A DNA stretch of 64,000 nucleotides from Branchinecta lynchi (lineage: Eukaryota > Arthropoda > Branchiopoda > Anostraca > Branchinectidae): contig JAKZAP010000009.1 in NCBI GenBank assembly GCA_023053575.1, positions 15,605,869-15,669,868 on the forward strand, read 5' to 3'. The notes under the pieces are model-generated. The model searched no databases, was not told the DNA's origin, and was given only the letters and a program-made list of their open reading frames with translations. The position numbers and the translations under genes are program-made. Shown in pieces: positions 34,615-45,714 of this stretch (the stretch's first letter is position 1; the number at the start of each line of letters is the position of its first letter).

Positions 34615-36142
34615 CAAGAACAAATAACGAGTAAGAACAATGGTCTCTCGTCCATCCACCGACTAAAAATGTTGCGACAACAATGAGCGGAGGTGGAGCC
34701 ATTTCTTGGTCGCTAGTGTATACTCGTTGGTCTCCGACTCTCCGCCGTTACACACTTGACGAAGAAAACAAAGCAGCCACTAGCGAGGCGGATGTTCTGG
34801 CCTGTTCACACGGGAAGGAAACAGCGTTGATTTTGTTTGAGTAAACGCTGGCGTCTGATTAGTGAATTTTAGTGACGCGAAAAGCAAAAAGCGAACTTGA
34901 CGATGGTCATTCACAATCGCTTTTGTACCATGACCATCAATATGAAGATTGAAATCCCTTGTGACATTCCTTTTTATGTCTCTCGGGAGAACCATACAAT
35001 GCAAACCGGGGTTTGAAGCACACGCACTGAAGTCATGACCCATTGAGTTTCAACATCTGTAGTATTAAGTTTGTCAGACGAGTGTAAACTAAGAGTAACG
35101 TAATTAAGGCTTTCGAGGATTACTGAAATTACCGAAATGGTAGAATAGCATGGAATAGTCAAAATAATACCAGTAGGTGAGTGTATATTTTGTGTCTTTT
35201 CTTCTTTTTTTTCCGAAATGTATAATTGTATAGATTTCGATTTAGTGAGTTAGATTTCGATTCAGTAGTTAATCGAAAGACGAAAGTTCAACTCAACTTG
35301 GTCTATCTCCTTTGTCTTTTAGTTCACTACTTACAAATAATTCGATGTCAACGGAGTATTTTCCAATCAAATAAAGACTTTGGTTTTCGTACTGAGGCCT
35401 TGCCACATGGGTTCTAGTTTGTCTAGGACCCGCATAGAAGTCCTAGTTTTTTTTTTTAATTTAATTCAAAATTGTTTCTGGTTAGTTTGTCAGAGTAGAA
35501 GCCTATTCCATCTGCGTAATATTTGTTCATTTCCACTGAGCATATTAAACCTGAAAGACGGCCTTATTTTTTTTAAAGAATCTGCCTGTTTTCATCTGAT
35601 ATTCTCAGATGAGAGCAAATACCTGGAATGAAATTTATCTCTTCTTGTTCTGGATATTGACACCACTTAATTGAATTGACCCCGAAAAGATACAATTTAC
35701 GTTACCATATATCTTACGTTACCTGTATACGGCCTTTGGGTTTTTCAATACAGATATATATACAGTTTGTCGTACTTTTAACTAAATTTGACGCATCTGT
35801 AAAATCTGCTTTGCATCAAATGGCTGTTTCTGTATATTTTGATATATTCTTAATTGCTTCGGAATTTTCTTGTCAACCCCCCAAAGCTTGTCTGAATCAA
35901 TGAGCCGGCAACCGCTGTTTCAGCGCCCGCCCAGTCCAGTGTGAACAGGCTTATCACTGCTGCCTCCATTCGATTTTTCTTCCTGAGTGGTTTACTGCGT
36001 TACACCTTCTCTGTAGAGGTAACGACTTTTGATGTCTCGGGTGAGATCCACCTCCGCTCATTTGCGTCGGGAGTCGACTCGACTCAGCTTGGGTGTGTGA
36101 CAGAGATAGGGAGACAGCAGTTCTTGCTCTTATTTGTTCTTG
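34615..36142. mobile_element. TIR element (1528 bp) inserted in unit 1
   Basis: Defined by comparison with unit 2, where AATACCAT runs straight into GACCGAG. The ends are inverted over about 25 bp: CAAGAACAAATAACGAG at left, and CTCTTATTTGTTCTTG at right. Flanks AATACCAT (34607-34614) and ATACACAT (36143-36150) look like an imperfect 7-8 bp TSD. Frames inside are short and unconvincing, so it is non-autonomous. An internal part recurs at 4435-4805. Confidence 0.8.
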
Positions 36143-36549
36143 ATACACATGACCGAGTTTCTGCCTACATCAGACAACCATACCCCTGTCCCAGGAACCC
36201 TGAATTTCAATGTTTTACTTAAATATTACGCTTAGTTATAGCAGCAATTTGTAAAAATCAACCGCGTATTTCCCTCGTTTTATATTTTATTGAAGAATCG
36301 GGAAAAAAAAGTTGCGTAGTGATTTTTGGCACCCAAAAGTATTTTTTCGCGTCAATTAAAGTACTTTTCTGTCTCGGCGACCTGGCAACACGGCCTGCAT
36401 GTCGCATGCAGTCCTGGATTGTCCTCGCTTGCGTAGCACAAGACTCCGGATTCCCCCTCCATCTATTATTTGTTGTTAGCTATGTAAGTGAGTGCGTTTC
36501 TTAGAATTTTTGTTGCCATGGCCCTCTGGCTTTTTTGGTAAATTATATT

Positions 36550-36727
36550 CTATTCTATTCCCCCCTGGGTGACGGGACCCGCGAGATGGTAGTTTCCTAG
36601 TCAATCTGAGAGTTTTCTTAATACGCCTGACAAGCCTCATCGTCTTAACTCGTCTGGAAGTACCCTTATTCGCGACCACCCGACCGACAGAAAAACGCCT
36701 GTAGGGCACTTTAGCCGAAGGTGTCAT
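36550..36727 (+). repeat. Degenerate family H 3' end in spacer X
   Basis: Contains CTCATCGTCTTAACTCGTCT, CGACCGACAG and the hairpin-like GGCACTTTAGCCGAAGGTGT. The equivalent in unit 2 is 49985-50163, so it predates the duplication. Confidence 0.6.
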
Positions 36728-37588
36728 ACAAGAATTCAACAATCGAAGTTAAGCCGTCCCGAGTAAATACAATACCTCTACCGAGAGGCATTACTAGCCA
36801 AAAATTGTTTGGGTGGGCAACGCATTTATCGACTGGCTAGTCATTTTTGACAACTGACTGGTTTTCAGAAAAAAACGACCGTTCTTAAAAAAAATTTACT
36901 ATTTTAACGAATAACCGACTGTTTTCAAGAAAAATCGACTATTTGAACAAGAACGGACTGTTTCCAAGAAACAAATCAACTGTTGTTCTTTGCCTCAATT
37001 TTTTTTTACCGACAAATATGGGGGGGCGTCCCCCCTCCCACCCCATACCTGATGCCCGTGCATCTACCGTAGTACGACTGAAACTATGCAAACTAAGTAT
37101 GCATGCCCTAGGCCCGAAATCAAGTGGGAAGGACTCGAGGAAGGTAATCGAAAGCTACAGGAAGCTCGAAAGCTCCTGAGCGACTTATCACGGGACCTTA
37201 GGACTCTTCTATCAAAGATCCTTTCAGAACTTAAATGCAACATACCGTACAATACAGCTCGTTCAAATTAACTACCTAGAAGCTAGAACACACAGACTCG
37301 AAATAAAAATCGATTGACAACTGCGCACCGGCTGGACTGACGATCTTTGAACTGAACTGGTTGCTGATTCTGACTTTGACAGTTGGACCTGAATGGATGA
37401 ATTGGGATGGGATGAGTCATAGCCGACCGCGGACTCTCCCACAAGGACCACAAGCAAGGAAGCGAGCATAACCGACCAATCAAATTCTAGAACAAGGAAT
37501 CGAGAAGCGCTGGCTCCTGCTCTCTTGGATCAAAAACCGGTACTGAGAGTCTACTACATAGATGGTGCAGTCTTTGTTTTGGAATTTG

Positions 37589-37820
37589 AGGTGCGTTTTA
37601 TTGGATTCACTTTTGTTTCGTCAAAGTTTGTAGTTTGGCTCTTGTTTTGTCTTACTTGCGTTTTATTTGAGTTCTTGTTTCCGGAAAGTGAAACTACACC
37701 AAACTACGTCGGAGAGGTAGTTTTAGTTTGAGCTCCGTAGTTTCAGGTTCGAAACTAAAGCAAATGGAATGGACAAATAAAACGGCTTTTAAGCGAAACT
37801 ACATCCAAAAAAACGCAACT
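37589..37820. mobile_element. 232-bp MITE inserted in unit 1
   Basis: Absent at the matching place in unit 2 (51060). Ends AGGTGCGTTTTATTGGAT and ATCCAAAAAAACGCAACT are inverted with two mismatches. Flanks TTG at 37586-37588 and 37821-37823 fit a 3-bp TSD. Confidence 0.8.
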
Positions 37821-38962
37821 TTGGACTAATACGATTCGATCATTGTCAAGGAGGGTGTGACGGACAAAAGATGAAAGAGTTTACATATCACTGTTACATG
37901 TCGACCTGGTTAAAATGATGTCAAACCCAACATGCATATATTAGGAAACGCCAGGTTTCACTAGCCCTACAGTAAATCTCGCGTTTTTTAGCGTCTCTGA
38001 AGGTCTGTGATCAAACAATCAACTGGGATGGAAAAGATCTTTAGCAGTTCGGACATATTTATCTAAGAAACGGACCGATTCTCACATAAGTCCATGTTGC
38101 TGGAGATCTTTTCAAGCCCCAATACGTGCGTAAGATACGATCGGATGTTCTACTGGGAAACGAGTACTGTAGTTAAGCTCTCACAATAGAAGGAACATTG
38201 ATTATTGCACTATAACCTACTATATGGAAAAGTGGTACACGCTAGCAAGTCCTTTAATCAGGTCAGTACAGTTTCCCAAAAGCTGAGGAGTAGTCTAGAA
38301 ATAATAGATCAATTTTCATCTTTGTGCAAGCAGTTGATGACGGCCAGCCGTTTTCGTTGTGTCTAAAACATAAGGAGGGTAAAAATTTAAAGTGTAGCGA
38401 ACTTGTGGTGGTAAAGAATAATCTGCTCAATCCAAAGTTGCGACACAGTTTCACTTTACTCGATACCTTGTTTCTATGTTTGAAATTCTTCAATTTCGTT
38501 TGTATCTGTGATTATAGGATCTATTTCAAATTTGCCGAATATCTGCTGCATTTCCCCCAGTGGGCCAATAAGTCCTTGCTGTCACAGAAATTCTAACTTA
38601 TACTGTTGCAAAGATTTTTGATGAAAGAGTGTACGATTTCAAATCTTCCGCTGGTTAACTGAACCCCTATTGGTCTTCCCTGTTCGTGCGATTTGGCAGT
38701 ATCTTTTTATGTTATGTTCAATGTAAACATTAACTTCTTGTGTTGTCTTTTTGTTGTACTACGTTATTTGGCCGCCATTGTTTGTTCTTGTCGGGTAAGA
38801 ACACAATCGAATTGGAATACGATTCTGTATTTTCTTGGTAGATCTTTATTCTGTACTTGAGTCATGGAGAGGAACACTGGTAGCTCGGACTGGAAATCAG
38901 GGACGGGGGCAACCCAGACTGGAATTCCTACCAGGATGTTGAAATCCATACGATGAGATTGG

Positions 38963-38973
38963 AGTTTGTTCCA
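38963..38973 (+). repeat. Target-site duplication, left copy
   Basis: AGTTTGTTCCA occurs once in unit 2 (52201-52211) and twice in unit 1 (here and 44907-44917), bounding the 5.9 kb nested insertion. Confidence 0.9.
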
Positions 38974-40597
38974 AGTAACCGGGCCGGTAGCACCGCGTTT
39001 TTATGGAGTAGTTAAAGTGCACAAAACAGGTAGACCCCTTCGCCCAATAGTAGCAAACGTTCGAGCCCCAACTAAGAAATTAGACAGATTTCTAGCTTCG
39101 TTAATAAGGCCACTCCTAGATTCAGGGCCGCATTACATAAAACATTCTATTGATTTTGTCCAAGAGTTAAGAAAATACCGTGTCACCAAAGAAACGCAAA
39201 AAGCAAGCATTGATGCTGTATCTCTGTTCACCAGTCTCAGGAAAGATTTCACCCTGGATGCCCTAAAAGAAGCACTAGAGAAATATCCCGAACTGGCAGA
39301 CAAAACCCCCCTAACTGTAAGCCAAATACTAGATTGTTTTAAACTTGTTTGGGAATCAACATATTTCATCTACATGGGGCAATTCTACTGGCAGCATGAA
39401 GGAGCAGCGATGGGGAGCTCTATTTCGCAGGGACTCGCCGAATTAACGCTGAGGAAAATTGAAGAAATCGCTTTCAGTATCGCGCCGATGGTTCCAAGTT
39501 TCTACAAACGTTACGTTGATGATGGTTTCACAGCATGGGAAGGCCAAAAAACAGACATTGTGAGTTTCGTTGACACTTTAAACTCAGTTCAACCGACTAT
39601 CCAGTTTACGATTGAATTTGAAAATGATGCACAGAAGCTACCGTACCTAGATGTCTTGATTGCTAACAGTGAAGGAAGTTTTGTCTGCTCAGTCTACAGA
39701 AAACCCACCCACAACGACCGATACCTTCCATATGATTCTTACCAGCCAGAATATGTGAAACGCGGAGTAGTTATCTCACTAGTCGACCGAGCCATCAAAA
39801 TTTGCGACAAAAATCTCCTAGAAGACGAACTTTGCCACATTCGGGACGTCCTGTTTGGAAACAAATACCCCGTTCAACTGGTTGAACAGATCATCAGAAG
39901 ACGACTGAAGCTGCATTCATCCCCCAAAGATCCTGTAAGTTCTGCTAGTAACGGTGAGGCAGAAGAAAAAAATGCCCGCGTTTACCTTCCGTACGTCCGC
40001 GGAGTAACCGAAAAATTGTCGAAAAGTCTGAAAAAATACAACATCCAAGTCTTTCACAGAACCCAAAATACTTTGCTGTCCTACCTAAACTCCGGAAAAG
40101 ATAAAGTCCCAAATCAGTACCAAAGAGGCATTTATTCAATACCTTGTGATTGCGGAAAGCGTTACGTAGGAAGGACAGAGGGAACTTTCGGAAAACGACT
40201 TGCAGAGCATGAGCAAGGAATTGACCACGCCCTCTCCAACGGACACCGTCATAACTATACTTTCAAATCTGCACTTGCAGAACATATTTTCGAAAATCCA
40301 TCCCATTCAGTATATTTTGAAAAAGCCAAAATTCTTGCAACGTGCACCGGACTCCATCAAACCATTCGAGAAGCCGTTGAGATAAAGAAAAACCGAGCAG
40401 GCATTAACCGAGATACAGGCGAGTACGCCCTACCGGAAACGTGGAACGGGGTTATTAAGGGAAGAAAATTTAAGCCTCAGTCCCTTATTAACAACAAAAC
40501 CGAAGTCGATCAAAATGCAGAAAAAAATATTTTCTGCCGTCGCCCCAATCGCGCAGCAAAAACAGCAGCCGTGTCAAAAATTAAATCTCAGCACTAG
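38966..40597 (+). CDS. Penelope-like element RT with GIY-YIG endonuclease (5'-truncated)
   Basis: 543 codons without a stop; the first three are host DNA, since the element begins at 38974. The RT part (to about residue 270) has PRFYGVVKVHKTG.PLRPIV, DAVSLFTS, EGAAMGSSISQGLAE and the catalytic YVDD at about residue 183. A linker follows, then a GIY-YIG nuclease domain from about residue 388 (GIYSIPCDCGKRYVGR) with the downstream KRLAEHE block. RT joined to a C-terminal GIY-YIG domain defines canonical Penelope-like elements. The N-terminal part upstream of RT is missing and there is no ATG at the start, so this copy is a 5'-truncated insertion, probably transcriptionally dead though the frame is intact. 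Confidence 0.92.
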   Translation: MFQVTGPVAPRFYGVVKVHKTGRPLRPIVANVRAPTKKLDRFLASLIRPLLDSGPHYIKHSIDFVQELRKYRVTKETQKASIDAVSLFTSLRKDFTLDALKEALEKYPELADKTPLTVSQILDCFKLVWESTYFIYMGQFYWQHEGAAMGSSISQGLAELTLRKIEEIAFSIAPMVPSFYKRYVDDGFTAWEGQKTDIVSFVDTLNSVQPTIQFTIEFENDAQKLPYLDVLIANSEGSFVCSVYRKPTHNDRYLPYDSYQPEYVKRGVVISLVDRAIKICDKNLLEDELCHIRDVLFGNKYPVQLVEQIIRRRLKLHSSPKDPVSSASNGEAEEKNARVYLPYVRGVTEKLSKSLKKYNIQVFHRTQNTLLSYLNSGKDKVPNQYQRGIYSIPCDCGKRYVGRTEGTFGKRLAEHEQGIDHALSNGHRHNYTFKSALAEHIFENPSHSVYFEKAKILATCTGLHQTIREAVEIKKNRAGINRDTGEYALPETWNGVIKGRKFKPQSLINNKTEVDQNAEKNIFCRRPNRAAKTAAVSKIKSQH

Positions 40598-40628
40598 TTT
40601 TTCCGTGCAGTGATTATTCAAAGCAATA

Positions 40629-40815
40629 GATACAGGCGAGTACTCATAATAGAAACGTAGAACGAGGCCATTAATAAAATAATATTTAAGTTTTCAGCCC
40701 CTTATTAATAGAAAAACCGAAGTTGATCAAAATGCAGAAAAAACCCTTTCCTGTCATCGCCCCAATCGTGCAGCAAAAACAGCGTCGGTGTCAAAAATTA
40801 AATCTCAGGACTAGT
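40629..40815 (+). repeat. Diverged tandem copy of the Penelope ORF 3' end
   Basis: It repeats 40396-40609: GATACAGGCGAGTAC, CCGAAG-TGATCAAAATGCAG and GTGTCAAAAATTAAATCTCA recur in order with substitutions and deletions. Partial tandem copies are common in Penelope-like elements. Confidence 0.8.
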
Positions 40816-41075
40816 TATGGCACTTGAGCTTACTCAAGTGCCATATAGCGATTGTTATTTCTGTCCGTCAGTCGGTCTGTCGGTCTGTCGGTCTGTCGGT
40901 CCCGGTTTTGCTAGTTCGGGCACTTCCAGATAAGCTAGGACGATGAAACTTGGCAGGCATATCAGGGACCGGACCAGCTCAACTTAAAATTAATCATTTC
41001 TTCAATCCGACTTTCCCCGGATCCGGGAGTCCGGAAACTATAAAGCAAAAGTGGAGCGAAAAGTAGCAAAAAAAA

Positions 41076-41152
41076 GGGCTGCCCGAGTGCGGGAGCGAAC
41101 CAGGAACCTCTGAGTTACAAGTCCAACGCTCTACCAACTGAGCCACGAGTCC
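41076..41152 (-). other. tRNA-like sequence (anticodon loop reads TGT), SINE-like head
   Basis: Minus strand: A box TGGCTCAGTTGG, B box GGTTCGCTCCC, and a 7-base loop with U33 that would read TGT (Thr). T-arm pairing is poor. It occupies the same internal point of family H as the CGC-type sequence at 19433-19503, with matching H flanks (CCGGATCCGGGAGTCCGG on one side, AGCGAATGCGGGA on the other). Confidence 0.5.
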
Positions 41153-41678
41153 ATGTATGAGGTAGCGAATGCGGGAGTACAAACAAAGTGGATAATCTAA
41201 ACAAATTACATTGTTAGGATAATGGAACTTGTCAGGAATATTGGATGTATTAGGGAGCGTATGCGGAAGTATATATTGTTAAAAGATTGACGACCTGATT
41301 AACCTGGACATAGTCAAGAAACATAAATAATAGTTTGGGCACTTCCACGCAAGCTAGGACGATGAAACTTCGCAGGCATACCAGGGACCGGACCAGACTA
41401 AGTTGGAAATAGTCACTTGCTCGATCCGACCATCGTGGGGGAGGGGGCGGAATCCGGAAAATAGGGACATTCATCACTTTCGAACGGGTGATCGGATCTT
41501 AATGAAACTTGATATCTGGAAAGATCTCGTGTCTCAGATGTCTCATTTCGAGTCCGGACCGGATCCGATGAATCTTGGGGGTGGGTCTTGGGGGGAGTGG
41601 AGGGACGGGGAATCCGGAAAAATTTGGAAAAATTAAATATTTTCAGCTTACGAACGGGTCGTCGGATCTTAACGAAAC

Positions 41679-43854
41679 CGAGGGGTTGCTCACTCCCAAA
41701 AACGATGTACACCAAGTGGCGCGTGCCGCGGTGCCGAGCCGGTGCCTTGTCGGTGCCGCGGTGCCGTGCCGGTGCCGATCCGGTGCCGCGGTGCCGTGCC
41801 GCCGCCGCGGTGCCGTGCCGGTGCCGCGGTTTCGTGCCGGTGCCAAGCCGGTGCCGAGCCGGTGCCAAGCCGGTGCCGCGGTTTTTTTACTTCAAATTAC
41901 AGTATTGTGATAAAGCACGATTTCTGATGTACATGTAAACAAATTTCATCAGATATTGGCCGAGAATGAAGTCGGCAATGTGTGTTGAATACAAGAGCTA
42001 GCAGCTCATATGGTACTTGCAAGGCTGGGTCAGAGGATGAAATTTAGGAATTTGTAAATTCTTGGGTTTCTTGTGTTTAATTATAAGCCATACCCTTGAA
42101 ATAAGAATGATTGTGGGCCCTTGGAAATCAAGAGAATGATCTGGTGAGAAGTATTTTATTTTTGCACTTTAAGGGCACTAGAAATTCATGTGAAAGCAAA
42201 ACCCTTTAGGCAAAAGTGACTATGGGCTCATGGGGATCACGTAGTCGTATATTTTGCTCAAACTAATGCAACCTATAATACTAATGCAACCTACTTCCGT
42301 AATCATTACATATATTTCTAAACCCGGAGACCCACGTTTCGTGCGGTACATTCTAACCCCTCTAACAAAACCTCGCTGATTTTCTCACTTGCCGTGTTTT
42401 GCTACCTTCGATGTGTATCACGCTGTCGACGGTTCGAGACGGTTGCGCGACGGTTGTCTGCGAGAATTTTTTCCACCAGGAAAATCGGTTATGCAAATTG
42501 TTTCCCTGTTTCGCTAGAAGTCAACGGGTCTCGGAAAAGGCTTAAAACAGCCAAAACAGTTAGTTATTTATTGAAAGCACAGCATAGTTAAAGTATTCAA
42601 ATACTTTAAAATACTGTAAGTTGAAGAGTGATTAGTGCGAGGGGTCCTTTAAGGGAGCTGGAAATTCATTTTGAAGCAAAACCCTTGTTTCACAAATAAT
42701 CATGGGCTCATGGGGATCATGAAAATATATGTTTTGCTCCAAAGTATTTTCTGTACTTTGTGGTTATGATGAGTACTTTAAGGAATGTGGTTGGCTCTAT
42801 AAAAGAATTTATGAACCAATCTTTTCCTTCCTTGACTACCTACTTAGGCTAACTGGTACATATATTTAGCCACAGCAAGTGCATGAAAATGGCAAAGTTC
42901 GAAGCACGAACGTTCAAATAAGCATACCTCTATTGCACTCCCAGAGTGTCTGATGGGGAAATTGACTTTTTCCAAGTTAAATATGCCTGCCAAGTATCAT
43001 TCTTAGCACACTCTACAAATATGAAAAAAAGATTGGTCGCCACTGAATTACCTTCACCAGAAGCAAAATATACTGACTCAAGTTTTGGATCGATCGATAT
43101 ATCGCACCAAATATCGATATCGAAACGTAAATATCGCTATCGAAAACGATATTTGTTCCTCGTAATTATTGTAAATAATCCGAACTAACCTACACTTATA
43201 TATCCGAAATTGGACAATATGTTTTCCCTAATTCATTTCTCATTTATTCTGAGTTTGAAATGATCCAAGATGCTATTTAATGAAAATTTGGTTCTTAGCT
43301 TTTGGCGAAACGAAGCATGGTAAGCAAATATCAGTATCGATATATCGATTATCGAATATCGAAAGTGAAAATATCGATATATCGATTGTTGAATATCGAA
43401 AGCGGAAATATCGATATATCGATTATCTAATATCGAAAGTGAAAATATCGATATATCGAAAAATCCAAGTATCGCCAAGCACCAGTACCAAACCATGGTT
43501 GACCACTTTGCGCATTTGGTCAACAGCATCTCCTCATATCTAGTTCAGCTTCTTCTTCGGTTGCATGTTTTCAATAATTCTTTCATTCAAGTACCTTCGT
43601 TATTGGGCGCCAGATACCAGATACCAGATGGCGAAGAGTATTCTGCAGAAAATTTGTCCGTGGCCGGCGTATCGTGCTAGAGGCGCGCCGGTGCCGTGCC
43701 GGTGCCGTGCGGTGCCGTGCCGGTGCCGTGCGGTGCCGAGCCGGTGCCGAGCTGGTGCCGCGGTGTTGCGCCATTGCCGTGCCTTTGCCGTGCCGGTGCC
43801 GTGTCGGTGCCGTGTCGAGGTGTACACCGGTGGCGGAGAGAGAGCAACCCCTCG
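41679..43854. mobile_element. hAT-like non-autonomous element, copy 2 (2176 bp)
   Basis: Same ends as copy 1 (CGAGGGGTTGCTC inverted). Perfect 8-bp TSD AACGAAAC at 41671-41678 and 43855-43862. It lacks the 140-bp tandem duplication and part of the TATCGATA region of copy 1, and its GGTGCC arrays differ in unit order; the middle is otherwise nearly identical. It lies within family H, making it one of the youngest insertions. Confidence 0.88.
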
Positions 43855-44694
43855 AACGAAACTTGATATATGGAAGGACCTCATGTCTCAGACGCCGGTG
43901 ACATTGGGGGGAGTTGGAAGGGGAAACCGGAAATCTTGAAAAACGCTCAGAGTGGAGAGATCCGGATGAAACTTGGTAGAAAGAACAAGCACAAGTCCTA
44001 GATACCTGACTGACATAACCGGAACGGATCCGCTCACTTTGGGGGAGTTGGGGGGGGAGTCCTAATTTCTAGTGATCCCGCGAGTTCGATGCTTCCTGAT
44101 GTGCTAGGACAATGAAAATTGGCAAGCATGCCAAGGACCCGACCAGATTAAATAGGAAATAGTCACTTCCCCTATCTGACCATCTGGGGGGGGGTGGGGG
44201 TGGAGGGACGGGGAAGCCAAAATTGAGGTATTTTTAACTTGCGAACGGTTGGTCGGATCTTGATGAAAGTTGATATTTAGCATGACCTCGTGTCTCAGAC
44301 GTCCCACTTTAAATCCGGACCGGATCCGATGTCACTTGGGGGGGGGGGGGGGAGCTGGTGGAGGGAACCAGAAATTTTGACAAACGCTTAGAGTGCAGCG
44401 ATCGGGATGGAACTTATTCGGCCACGGTAGGTGGAGATAGAGTGAGTACCGGAAATCGTGTAGCACGTCTAGGGATCAAACAAATGGATTTATTGGGATG
44501 AAAGTTTGAACAGTCATGTGCATTTGCTGCAGACAATCGAGACGATGCCGGAACTGCTCAGAATTGAGTGAAACTAAATATCCTATTTCTATTTCCGAAC
44601 CGCATTTTTGGATGGCGGGTGTATTTTGTGAGGTTCTCATCTACTTTCTTGTACAGTCTACTCGTACAAGTGCCATATGAGCTCGTAGCTCTTG

Positions 44695-44906
44695 TTTTTT
44701 CATTGTAGTAGTATTTGAAGATAATTTACTTTAATAAGATATTTATAGTCTGTAGAAGCTTCAGTTACTTATTACAGGTTTGTTTCTTTCCCCGAAGTTG
44801 AACAAAAGGATTGGAAGCCTGACGAGGACCCTTGCCAAGAAGGGCCGAAATATCGCTTATGAAGAATCTTAGCTGACGTATCCGTAGAAAACATTGCTGG
44901 AATAAA
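44695..44906 (+). mobile_element. Penelope-like element 3' end with hammerhead-like motif
   Basis: The rest of the Penelope insertion after the nested H element. It contains GGTTTGTTTCTTTCCCCGAAG, then CCTGACGAGG, a stem CCCTT/AAGGG, CGAAATATCGCTTATG and ends ...CATTGCTGGAATAAA directly before the right TSD (44907-44917). Nine or more other copies in the window share this end. Confidence 0.8.
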
Positions 44907-44917
44907 AGTTTGTTCCA

Positions 44918-45714
44918 CGTTGTGATGGAAATGTAAAGACCTAATTCCCCCTCCCTCCACTCCCCCACGGTGGTCGGATCGGGGAAGTGGCTATTTCCAA
45001 GTTAGTTTGGTCGGGTCCCTAACATGCCTGCCAAGTTTCATCGTCCTACCACTTCTGTAAGTAACCTAACTCGAGAATAGTGGCCTGACCGAGCGACAGA
45101 CAGACCGAAAAGTGAAGGGTATATGATACTTGGGCGAAGCTGCAAGTACCATAAAAACCTAACCGCGAAAACCTGATCGTCTCCGCGGTAGCCGGTAGCT
45201 CCACGTTCTGTCTTATAGCTCAGGAGCAGAAGACTGGTACCTGATCCTGGTTCGTCTTTTCTCTCCAGAGTGGCGAAACACAAAGTACGTAACTTTACGG
45301 CATTTAAACATATTTGACATGCAGAAGTCGCTTCACAAATAGCTTGGCCGCAAGTCTGTAATGGAATCATGTTTATACTGTGCCCAGACTGTGAAACTCG
45401 AGCTGAAATAATTAGCAAATTAAGCTGGATCGAAATGAGCTCTACGGGAAAATTATTATTTTGGGTAAAAAAAAAAAAGAGCAGAAGACTGGTAACTCGG
45501 ACAGGAGATCAGGTTCGGGGATCCCAAACTGCTATTTAGGCCCGGATGTCCAGATCCATACGAAAAAGAATATATTTCTTCAATTGACTGACGGATATCT
45601 AAAAAACTTAGCCGGGGAAACCTGATCGTCTATTCGCGTCATGAGAAAAACTTATGTGTTGCAGTCGTGTATGCCGTCAGTTTCTTCGAATTAAATCTGC
45701 CACTTTTCTTTCAG
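44918..45714. repeat. Spacer Y of unit 1
   Basis: Aligns to 52212-53000. It includes a degenerate family H 3' end (44940-45157; hairpin ATGATACTTG...GCAAGTACCAT). A 126-residue minus-strand frame (45038-45418) is also open in unit 2 but has no motif I recognise. Confidence 0.7.

Larger units (their letters stand above)
40816..44694 (-). mobile_element. Family H element, minus strand, hosting hAT-like copy 2
   Basis: The 3' hairpin lies at 40816-40845 (13-bp stem TATGGCACTTGAG); the 5' end at 44679-44694 reads GAGCTCGTAGCTCTTG. A tRNA-like segment lies at 41076-41152 and a hAT-like element at 41679-43854. Without the hAT insertion it is 1.70 kb. It sits inside the Penelope-like 3' region. Confidence 0.75.

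Noticed and set aside
36476..36742. 88-codon basic minus-strand frame (also 49905-50171)
   Set aside because: It lies across a degenerate family H 3' end; the frame exists in both units only because they are recent duplicates.
41076..41152. Functional tRNA-Thr gene
   Set aside because: T arm and anticodon stem have mismatches and it lies inside family H.
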